Shown: one piece after another, positions 8,701 through 20,700 of the stretch
How the letters are laid out: the number at the start of each line of letters is the position of its first letter
How positions within the stretch are numbered: position 1 is the first letter of the stretch
NCBI GenBank assembly: GCA_009917555.1
Contig: QZDX01000020.1
Span: 22,927 to 86,926 of the forward strand
Direction of reading: 5' to 3'
Source of the DNA: a bacterium 1XD21-13
GTDB lineage: Bacteria > Bacillota > Clostridia > Lachnospirales > Lachnospiraceae
Length of the DNA stretch: 64,000 nt
Notes under the pieces: generated by a model
The model's database searches: none
The model's input: only the letters and a program-made list of their open reading frames with translations
Told to the model about the DNA's origin: nothing
Translations under genes and position numbers: made by a program

Positions 8701-11700
8701 CAAGAGAAGCTGGTGAGCTGTTTTAACCTGGCTTTTGGAGCCTTTTATCTGGATTATCCGTCGGTATTCTGGATGAATCGGATGGGACTGTCTTATGGGA
8801 TTGGATATAACTATTCCACAAAAAGGGCTTATATTACGAACATTGTGTTTCGGCCAGGGGAAGAGTACTATGAAGGAGCTTCCGGGCAGGTTGCATCTTA
8901 TGATGCAGCTGTGAAGGCGGCAAAAGAAGCGATCACAGCTGAAATGATGGAAAACGGTGTGGATACGGAAAGCCGTTATCAGCAGGTGAAAGCAATTCAT
9001 GAGTATTTATGTGATAAGCTGACATACGATCATGCGGCAGGAAGCAATTTGGGCGGAGAGGGCTATGGCTATGCCCATACGTCTTCTACGGCATTTCTTG
9101 GGCATAACGGGGAATATAAGGTGGTCTGTGAAGGCTATGCCAAGGCTTTCAAGGTGTTGTGTGAGCAGTGGGATATCCCCTGCATATTGGTAATTGGTCA
9201 GGGGGGAACGCCTGGAAGTCAGGGGCCTCATATGTGGAATTATGTGCAGATGGAGGATGGCTTCTGGTATGGTATGGATGCAACCTGGGATGATCAGGAA
9301 TTAAGTACCGGGGTGCGGGAAGAATATTTCCTGGCAGGAAGCAATACCATAGGATTCAATCCTCGTTATACGTTCATAGATGAGCATGTGCCGGATATGC
9401 AGATTACCACCGGAGCACCTCACCCCTTTGTATATCCGGAACTGGAGAGGGAAAAGTATGAACCTGGTTATCGTGGCAGTATTCGTGAGGATGAGAACGG
9501 GAAGTGGCTGGAGATCAGCGAGATTTCAGCTGAAAAAGAGCTTTCGCTGACGGATATTTTGAGCTTCCTTCAGAAAAAACGTTATCAGGCTCCTTTTGAT
9601 GGAATCTCCATTATACGATCAGACGGCGTGGGAACAGAGAATCGGCAGCTTGCGAAGACATTGGATGGGGAAATTATCAACTGTGCAGTCTCTATGCTGA
9701 AGGCAGATGGAGAGCTGGAGTTTGTATTCCAGGAGGAAGCGACTCAGAAGTATACCTCCTGGCATTTGGTTCATCCTGAAAATATGTCAGAGGAAAGCGG
9801 AAGCTTTGATGGAACGATCACAGCCGTGAAAGCAGTTAATGGAGCATGGAGCCTGTCCTTCGCAGATTCGGATTTTCCGGCAGAGCAGGTATGGGTTTCC
9901 TATTCGGATCCGCGTCTGGGAAGCCATTACTATGATTTGGGAGAAGAAACCAGGACTGTTTTCTATTACCGCATGGCAGGCCAGGAGAAGACCTTTGTTT
10001 CTCTGGGAGAGTATACCCATACTGCAGCAAATGAGGGAGGAACTGGGGAGCTTCATACTTTATCGCTCTATAATATCAATAATCTGGAGGCAGGGGTTCT
10101 CTATACCGCAGAGACGTCACGCTATGACTGGCGGTTGGAGTATGGCTTTGAGACAGAGTATAAGAATGAAGATGAGACAGCGGTAGAAGGAACGGTTGTG
10201 TACTATCCTTCCCAGGAGGAGCTGATTAGAGCTCTTGAAGGGATGACATTGTCAAAGAACACCAACATTCGGGTTTACAGTGTGGGGAAAGAACAGCCAG
10301 AGGCAATTCCGGCAGGACTTGTAAAGATCTGTGCAGAGAAAGGGCTGAACCTGAATTATACCCGCAGAGAAAAACGGGGGCTTTCTTATACATGGAGCTT
10401 TCAGGGTATTACCATACCTGCAGGGGAAGAGGCAGGAGATTTTGATTTACATGTTGACTTAAAACTGGAGGATGCAGAGCTTCCCCCGGAATTCATGGAG
10501 CGTACATATATTCAGGTTGCTCCGGTAGGAATTCTGCCTGCATGTGAACAGGCAGAGCTTCAGATTATGCAGAATGGAATCGGAGCCCGGTTCGCAGACG
10601 GGGAGTCTCTGAATCTGTGGCTGTATGAGGGTGAGAAGCTGCGCTATCAGAGGCCGGCCCAGCGGGATCAGGAATTGGGGAACTGGGTATCCTTCACATT
10701 AAACCAGCCTTCTAAGGGGCAGGTTTATGTGTTGACCTCTCAATCAGAATATGGCTGGCAGACAAAGGTGGAGGATGGAAAGGTTCTTGTCTACTATGTG
10801 GAAAACCGTACCGGGAAGCCGGTAACCGGCTGGCAGATTGTTGAGGGCAGGAAGTGCTATTTTACCAGAGAAGGATATCTTTGTGAGGGACCCACCTGGG
10901 TGGAGGCAGACAAGGCCTGGTATCTCTTTGGTAATTATCAGAACCGGACACAGGGAATTTTGATTGGATATCAGGAATATCCGCAGGATGCTTCTGAGGG
11001 AGAGTCAGCAGCGCAGGGAACCTTCTATTATACAAATACAAATGGTGTCATTCAAAAGGGCTGGCAGAAGATCAACAATATCTGGCATTATTTCAACCCG
11101 GATGAGGATTTTTCCAGGAGTGTTTATGGCCAGGAGTTTCCTTCCCGCCAGGAGGGATACTGGGTGATAATGGAGGAAGGCTCCGGCGACATGGAAGGCC
11201 GCAGATACTACTTCCGCAATAACACTACACTTTTGAAGAACTGGCAGACCATTGACAAACGCCGCTATTTCTTTACGGCGGGGGGTTATGCCCTGACTGG
11301 CTGGTACCCCAATGCAGAGGATAAGAATGTTTACTATCTGAATGAGCTGGGTCAGATGGAAACGGGCTATGTGGTGATGGAAACCGTGAATGAATCCGGA
11401 AGTGAAGAAGAGGACAGAGCACCGGAAGCCTATTTCTTCCATACCAACGGACTACGCCAGTATGGATGGCAGAGAATCCTGAATGAAGATGGAGCGTATA
11501 TCTGGCATCATTTCAATATGGATCCTGCATCTACAGCCTATTCCTATGGTCAGGAGATTCCGTCTGAGAATACCAGGAGTTTTTGGTATGTGATGGAGGG
11601 AGATACCTATTATTTCACTAATAATACCCGTCTGGCTACGGGGTGGCAGACTATTGAAGGGAAACGCTATTACTTTGACAGTAAAGGGAAAATGTATACA

Positions 11701-14700
11701 GATACTCAGAAGATCGGCAGCGCTTTCTATCATTTCCGCACGGAGGAAGGACAGAGGGGTGTACTGGGAACCGGTCTCTTTGAGGATGGCAAAAAGACCT
11801 ATTATGCCAACAGCTCCGGTGTGCTGCAGCGGGGTTGGCAGAAGATAGACGGAATCTGGCGTTTCTTTAACCATGAGACAGGAGCAGAGGAAGAAGGAAC
11901 GATTGCGGTCAATTATTGGGCGGTTGTCAATGGTGAAGATGGAGCCATAACAAAGATTTCTTATTTCATCAACGGCACAAGGATTGCGACCGGCTGGCAG
12001 ACCATTGAAGGAAGGAGATACTATTTTGATGGAAATGGTATCCTGCAGACGGGCTTCTTTAAGGTGGGAAACAATACCTACTATGGCAGGGAGGAAGCGG
12101 AGCTTTCCAAATATCCAGGAGAGGTTCTGACCGGAAAACAGATAATCAATGGCGCAGAGTATTATTTTGGCACCAATTATGTGATGTATGTGGGCTGGCA
12201 GAAGGTTGATGGAGTTTGGTGTTTCTTCAGCATGGAAGATAACAGTCCAGAAAGAGGACAGAAGCAGGAGAGCCTGGAGCCGGTAGTGGAGGCTTCCTGG
12301 TACTGGTATACCGTAAATGGAGAGAAATACTGCTTCCGCAATAACACCAGTCTTCTGAAGGGCTGGCAGACTATTAACGGCCAGCGGTATTATCTGAATC
12401 CCTCTACAGGCGCAGCTACGGTAGACACAACACTAAAGATCGGAAATTATGTCTACTGCTTTGACAAAAACGGTGTGATGCAGAAGAACACCATTGTGGA
12501 TGGGTACGGCTACAATGGAAATGGATACCGTGTCAGCGGCTGGCAGAAGATTAACAATGAGTGGCATTATTTTGCAGTTACCAACACGAAGGATCCCGAT
12601 ACCTGGAAAGAAGTACCTTCCAAGCGGGATGGATATTGGGTAACGTTAACATATAGCGAAGAGAGAGAAGAGACTTATTATTTCCGGAACAATGCAAGTC
12701 TGGTAAAGGGCTGGCAGACGATTGATGGGAAGCGGTATTACTTCGATCCCAAGACAGGAGTGCTTCAGACAGGTAATGAGGAGGGATTGTATACCATTGG
12801 CGCCAATATCTACTATCTGGGGGATGACGGCGTTCTGCGGTATGGCTGGATTCGCGAAAAGGGAGAGGAAGGACCTGTATACTATGCCAACACAGCGGGC
12901 GTTCTGCTGGCAGGCTGGCAAAAGATTGAAAATCAGTGGTATTACTTTGATCGGGGCAGCAGGCAGCAGGATAAGGAAGCGTCCGTAGGCAGAGATTACT
13001 TTGCCACAGCCCATGAGGGCGGAGAACTCCAGACCTTCTATTTTGTAAACGGAACAACACCCGCTAAGGGGTGGCAGACCATCGGCGGCCTTCGGTATTA
13101 TTTTGATACAACAACCAATGTCATGCGGACTGGGTTCTTCCAGGTGGGGAAGGCGTGGTATTATTTCTATGCAGACCGCACACCGGGAACCGGGTGGATG
13201 GTGCTGAATGGGAATACCTATTATTTCAATAACAGCGGTCAGGCGGTGACCGGCTGGCAGAATATCAGCGGCAGCCGTTACTATTTTAATGCTGACGGCG
13301 TGATGCAGACCCAGCGGACGAAGATTGGAAATACCTACTATTTCTTCGGTCCGGATGGAAAGATGCGTACCGGATTTGTGAAATATTGTGATACCACATA
13401 TTACTTCAACGGAAGCGGTGTGATGCTCAAAGGCTGGCAGAATATCAGCGGTCAGCGGTATTACTTTGACACGGAAGGATCCATGCAGACAGGATTCCTG
13501 AAAATCGGCACGGCTGTCTATTACTTTGGAGAAAGCAGAGCGAATCTGGGACAGATGCTGAAGGGTGAGCAGAGGATTGGGGAGCATACCTATTACCTGA
13601 ATAACAGCGGAGTGCTTCAGTACGGCTGGCAGAAGCTGAACAATGAATGGAGGTATTTTGATCCGGTAGATGGCGCAGAGCTTGAGACAGAGACAGATGT
13701 GACTTATTGGGTGACCATTCATATGCCCGATGGAACGACGGAACGCTCCTTTATCAATAATCGGGCGACGGTTTTGAAGGGCTGGCAGACCATTGCCGGA
13801 AAACGGTATTATTTTGACGCGGGTGGCCTCCTCTGGACGGAGGCAAAGGGCTGGCTGATCATCGGAAATAACCGATACTATTTTAATGAAAAAGAGGATG
13901 ATTCGGTTTATCAGGGCTTCCTGGAGCTTACAGATGGAGCAGGGAACAGGCAGACCTATTATTTGAATGCCAATGGACAGATGTTGAAGGGCTGGCAGAC
14001 GATAAAGATTGGGAATGTCAGTGGACGGTATTACCTGGATCCCACGACCGGAGAGGCATGGATGGGACACCAGAAGATCGGAAATAACTGGTACTATTTT
14101 GATCCTTCTGACCAGGGAAAAATGGCTGTAGGCTATATTCAGGATGCAGCTGGAAACGGTTATTACTATAACACTAGCGGGGTACGCCAGTATGGCTGGC
14201 AGAGAATCAATAATGTATGGCATTATTTTATGCCTCAGAGTGGTGTGGAGTGTAAGGTTACGATTGATGAGTATTACTGGGCGGTGATTGAGCTTGGCGA
14301 CGGAACCCGGGAACGTGCCTTTATTCGGAATGGATCCAGTATTCTAAAAGGCTGGCAGATGATCAACGGTCAGCGGTACTATTTTGACAGTAATGGATTC
14401 CAGTGGAGGGAAGACAAAGGCTGGCTGGTGATAGGAAGCAATCGATTCTACTTTGATGCAGATAAGAATAACTCCGTACATCAGGGGTTCCTGGAGCTTG
14501 AGGAGGAAGGAAAGGGAAAACAGACTTACTATCTGAACAACAATGGCCAGGCATTGAAGGGGTGGCAGACTATTAAGGTAGGTACGATCAGTGGCAGATA
14601 TTATCTGGATCCTGCTGACGGATCAATCTGGATGGGGCACCAGAAGGTTGGAAGTTATTGGTATTACTTTGACCCATTGGATCATGGAAAGATGGCGACG

Positions 14701-17700
14701 GGCTATGTGACAGATACAGAGGGGGATTCTTACTATTATAATACCAATGGAACCCTAATCACAGGCTGGCAGAAATTGAAGGGTGAGGAAAATTATCGGT
14801 ATTTTGATGCGGCCGGGGATGGAAACGGACGCTTGGTAGGCGTGGAACGGAGCTTGTCAAAACGAGAAGAGGATGTACAGACAGTGGTATCCGGACGGAC
14901 AACGAATACTTATCACTGGTATACGATTGACGATTCTGGCTGTACGGTAAAGGGTTCCAGGTACTGTTTCCTGAATAATAAAACATTGCTCAAAAACCGC
15001 CAGAGTATTGACGGGAAGTATTATTGGTTCCACAGCAGTACTGGCGCTCTCTATACGGGATATTTTGCAATTGGACAGAACCGCTACTATTCAAATGCAG
15101 ATGGAACCGTATATACAGGTTTTGACCCTTGTATAAAAGGCGATCCTGCTGCTCCGGATCCTTCGGCTGCAAATGTTAATTATTATAATGTTTATGGACA
15201 GAGAGTGACCGGGTGGCAGACCATTCCCAATGTGAAGAATGGACCGCGGTATTATTTTAATGCCAATGGGGTGATGCTGAAGGGCATCTGCTGGATTGGC
15301 AATACCCGGTATGTGTTTGATCCCGATAATGGACAGTTGGTTACAGATGTGCAGCGGCCGGTGGTGATGAAGGATGGGAAGACCTATTATGCGAATGCGA
15401 ACGGGACTTTGAAGACCGGGTGGAACCGTTTTTATGAGGATGGAGAATATATCTGGAGATGTCTGTCAGCATCTACTGGGGAGTATTTGAATACAATCAA
15501 GGATTTGGATCCGGATAAGGTAGGCAGCCCTTCTATGCCAAATGTGGACAGATACGCCTGGTATCATGTGACAGAGGGGGAGGAGAAAGGAACTTACTGT
15601 GTCTATAATAACAGTTCGGTACTAAAGAATTATCAGAATATTGGCGGAAAGCGCTACTATTTCCATACCACATCCGGGAAGCTGCAAAAGGGCTGGTTCC
15701 AGGCGGGAGCAAATACCTGTTACAGCGATCCGGTGACAGGAGTGATTACCGGTGGTTTTCAGAAAATTGGGGACAATACCTATTATCTGAATACCAATGG
15801 ACTGCCCTTAAAAGGCTGGCAGAGAATCTATAACAGTGAGACCAGGGTTTATTCCTATTATTATTTTGGAACAGATGGGAAGATGCTGACCGGTTTTCAG
15901 AAGATTGGGAATGCAGTCTACTATCTGAATGACGGAAGGCTTGAAGATCTGGAAGAGGGCGCCCGCGCTACGGGAAATGTGGTGATTGTAGATAAGGAGA
16001 AAGGGGAGCAGGAATACTACTTTAATGGAAGTGGTGTGATGCAGTATGGCTGGTTCCGCTTTTATGACAGTGAGACTAAGACATACTTCTGGAAGTATTT
16101 TGATGCGGAAGGTGTACGTAAACCTGTGAATATGCAGGAGGAAAGTCCCAAGGGAGATACGGCAGCAAGATATCAGTGGTATCAGGCAGATGGAAGCTGG
16201 TACTGTATTTACAATAATTCCAGTGTGGTAAAGAATTTTGCCAATATTGCAGGGTGGCGTTACTACTTCCATCCCCAGACGGGAGCCCTTCAGCCGGGTG
16301 GCCTGTTTACGGTGGGGAATGTCTATTATTACTGTGAGCCGATTACGTTTTCGAAGGCTTCGGAGGGTGCGGATGGCCAAAGTCTTCCAGATGCCAGTGC
16401 CATCAACCGTTCTGGTTGTAAGCTTTGGGAGAATGAACAGCAGAAGCTTTCCTATTTTGACGGGAATGGCAGGCGTGTGACTGGCTGGCTGAATCTGAAG
16501 GAGCAGACAGAAGAGGGAACTGTAACTAACCGCTACTATTTTGACCCTGCGAATCAGGGGCAGGCAGCGTCCGGATTTATGAAGATTGGAAATCAGTACT
16601 ATTATTTTGATCCAGATACCAGGGTACTGCAGAAGAATGCCGCCTCCCTTATCCACGCAGAGGATCCGGAGAGAGGCGAGGTGCTCTATTATACAGGGCG
16701 CTATGAGTATCTGCTGAGTGGCTGGCAGAAAGTGGAGGGAATCTGGTATTACTTTGATCCTGTGACAAAAGAGGGCACGGCGGCGCCGGCTATGACGGAG
16801 GGTGATGGAAATTGGGTGACCCTTGGTGGCAATCGCTATTATTTCAGATACGGGACAACATTGGTGAAGGGCTGGCAGACGATTAAGGATGAAAATGGTG
16901 TGTCTGGCCGGTACTATTTTGATACCAATGGAGCATTAAAAACCGGTTGGATTGAGATTGGAGCTAACCGCTATTACACAGATATGGAAACAGGAAAGGC
17001 AGTTACCGGATTCAAGACCTTTGTGAATGGTGTCTGCGAGGACGGTGTGCGGGAGGGGGATACTTATAATTCCTACTATTTTGATGCCAATGGTCTGATG
17101 CGGAAGGGATGGGTACCTGAAACAAAGAAGGATCCTGTTACGAATGTATCTATAACGAAGAACTATTACTTCAATGCTAACGGAATTATGTTAAAGGGCA
17201 TTTGTTGGATTGGGAACACTCGGTATGTACTTCACCCGGATACTGGGGAGAGGGTGACAACGTGGGTTGAGATTGACGGGGTTATCTATTATGCCAATAC
17301 GAATGGTACTTTGAAGACCGGTTGGCAGAAGGTGTACAACAAAGAGAAAAAAGTTTATGAGAGCTTTTATTATGGTACGAACGGACGGCTCTGTACCGGC
17401 TGGCAGGAGATTAATAAGCAATTTTACTACTTTGATGAGAAGGGTATCATGCAGACAGGATATCACACAGATATTCCTGTGCCGGGAACAGAAGCCAATG
17501 CAGAGGGGGATTCTGGAAATGGAATAACCCCTGAGACTGCATCCTACTACTTTAATGGGAACGGAATTCGGCAGGCAGGCTGGTTCCGCTTTACGGAAAA
17601 TAAGGTCTATGTCTGGAGATACTTTGGCAGGGATGGCCGGGAATGTGATGTTCAGACTGTTCAGGAGGAAAGTCCGGAGGGAAAGATTATCCGCAATTAC

Positions 17701-20700
17701 CGCTGGTATCAGGTGGAAGATCATTGGTACTGTATCTATAACAATGCAAGTGTGCTGAAGGGCTTTTATAATCTTGGAACCTGGCGATATTACTTTGATT
17801 CTGCCACAGGAGCTCTTAAGAAGGGACATTTTACGGTTGGAAATATCTCTTACTACAGCAAGCCGGATACAGGCGAGATCTGCCGTCAGGGATATAAGCT
17901 CTGGACAGAGGAGTATGAGGAGAAAAAGCTTGTTTACTTTGACGGAAACGGCAAGCGTGCCTCTGGGTGGCTGAATCTGAAGGAAGGCCCTGTAACGAAT
18001 CGTTACTATTTTAATCCTTCCAATGGTCAGGCGGCTTCCGGATTTACAAAGGTCGGAAATCAGTATTATTACTTTGATCCGGAGACGAAGGTACTGCAGA
18101 GGAATGCATCGGCAGTTATTGCAGGAAAAAATCTGAAGGATCAGGAGGTATTGTATTATACAGGACGTTACGAATATTTGCTGAGTGGCTGGCAGAAGAT
18201 TGACGGAAGCTGGTATTATTTTGATGCAGTAACCAAAGAGGGCGAGAAGTCTGAAGTTATGCCGGGCAGGGACAATTACTGGGTGACTCTGGGGAATGGG
18301 AATCAGTACTATTTCTTAAAAGGAACTACACTGGCAAAGGGCTGGCAGAATATTGTGGTAGATGGTGTGAAAGGCAGATACTATTTTGACAGCAATGGTG
18401 TGATGCAGAAGGGCTGGATTGTCATTGGAGCCAATCGGTATTATACAGAGCCAGAAACCGGGCGGGCTGTCAGCGGGATTAAGACCTTTGTGAACGGCGT
18501 CTGCGAGGATGGTGTGCGTCCTGGAAATACCTATCACTCCTACTATTTTGACGGAAATGGTCTGATGTGCAAGGGACAGATCACGGTGAAGACGGTGGAA
18601 AATGGGAAGACAGTGAGCCGGATTTATTATTTTAATGCGGATGGTATTATGCTGAAAGGGATCTTCTGGATTGGCAATACACGGTATGTGCATAACCCAG
18701 ACAGCGGAGAGAGGGTGTTCGATCAAGTTGTCATTGATGGAAAAACCTATTATGCAAACACAAACGGTACCTTAAAGACAGGGCTTCAGAGAGTGTATAA
18801 TAGCACAAAACGTGTGTATGAGAGCTTTTATTACGGTACAGACGGGCAGCGGCATACGGGCTGGCAGGAGATCAATGGGCAGAGGTATTATTTTGATCCG
18901 ACAGATGGTGTGATGAAGACTGGGTATCAGAGTGAGCTTCCAATATTTGGAGGTTCGTCAGATATTGGGGACAGCAGTACGGAAACTGATGGTGCGGAAT
19001 CTGCCAAGACAGCGGGGTATTACTTTAATGCGAATGGTATTATGCAGACAGGGTGGATCTTAAGCCCGGAGAAGGACGAAGCCGGAAAAACTGTGAATGT
19101 CTGGAGATACTTTGATATAGAAGGCAGAGAACATGAATATACACGGTTGGGTGATCTCACGCCTATGGGCGAGAAAAATACGGCTTATGTGTGGTATGAA
19201 GTGGAAGAGGCTGTTTTCTGTATCTATAATAATAAGACGGTGCTGAAGAACTTCTATAATATAGGCTCATTAAACAAATACCGCTATTACTTTGATGCCA
19301 AGACCGGTGAGCTTCAGAAAGGGGCGTTTACCGTTGGAACAGCAAACTATTACAGCGATCCGGAGACAGGGGCGATTGTGCGTGCAGGTCTGTTTCTTAA
19401 GGCTTCCGACGGAGAGCTCTACTATTATGACGGAAATGGGAAACAGGTGACAGGATGGCTTACAATCCGATCCGGAGAGCATGCTGGGAAATACTATTTC
19501 CACACATTGACAGGAGCAGCTTACCGGGGAGGCTGGTATTATATTGATAATGTGCAGTATCTCTTTGACTTGGAAGGCAAGGTTCGGGAAGTGCCGGTGA
19601 TTTCTACGGTTGTTGCCAATAACTTCAGGAGTGCGGTTGTTACCTGGAAGGAGGTTCCAGGAGCAAAACGGTATGTGCTGGAGTATGCAAAGGATGCAGC
19701 CTTTACAGAACCGCAGATTCTTTCTATAGAAGGGAGCCAACAGGTATCCAGAGAAATTCGGGAGCTCGAGGAGGGCGTGCGTTATTATTTCCGGTTGAAA
19801 TATGAGTTGGAGAGTAAGCGTACTGGAGAAGTGGAGGAGAGCGCCTACAGTGCTGTGAAGAATGTAGTGATTCAGGCAGAGGTAAATGCTACAGGAAGCT
19901 CGGCTGTCTTTCAGAGGTTTACGCTGGCAGAGATTGGGACTGGAGATTCTGAGAACTTATCGACGGAAGCGGGGACGGGGGCAGAAATTGGGATTCAGGC
20001 GGAATTCACGGTGAAGGGCCGGCTGAAAAGCTACCAGGGAGACGGGAATTATTATCTGGTTCGGGTGGATTCTTATACCAATAGGGTTTTGAGCGAGCCG
20101 CTGTATACGATGTCGAAGAATGATGGTGTGCAGGAGGGGGATAAGTTTCGGTTCTCCTTTGATATACCGTTGCCGAAGGAATATTTAGAGGAGGACTATC
20201 CACAGGCGGAGAGTATGGGCGGAACAAAGGAGGAATATCTTGAGAGACAGGTGGTCATGAGTAAGTATGCACTGGCAGTAAAAAGCAGCGCGAATGGGTA
20301 TACCTTGATTAGTAAAGGAACCTATGTCTCAAATCCCCAGACAGCGGCAGAATATCATACACCTTATTTTGAGGCGGCTTCTAAAAAAGGAATTCAGGGA
20401 GCCACCGGCGTATATAGTATGGACTTGGGGACAAAACAGACAGTTATGAATCTGGATTTGAAGTCTGTATTGAAAAGTGGGCCGGGAGGCGGCAATGTTA
20501 CTTATCACTATAAGGGAAAGGACTATTATTTTTCAAATCTTTTATCGGAACGAGGAACCGTGACAGAGTATAACAATGGAAAGTATGGAAATGGTATCAG
20601 TGTAACGATGGTAATTCTTTGCAGTTATAGGAGTGATTACCGAAGAGAACTGGTTCACCCTTCTGCCAGACATGGAGGAGCAGCTCCTTATTATACCTTA

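Noticed and set aside
12646..14223. A 525-codon open frame on the minus strand inside the giant gene
   Set aside because: It is antisense to the GW repeats. Repeated codons with few minus-strand stops create long shadows; it has no ribosome site and no protein family features.
10810..19590. Regular short repeats considered as a CRISPR-like array
   Set aside because: The repeats are in frame, diverged at third positions and encode GW/YYF units. There are no constant repeats with unique spacers and no cas genes.
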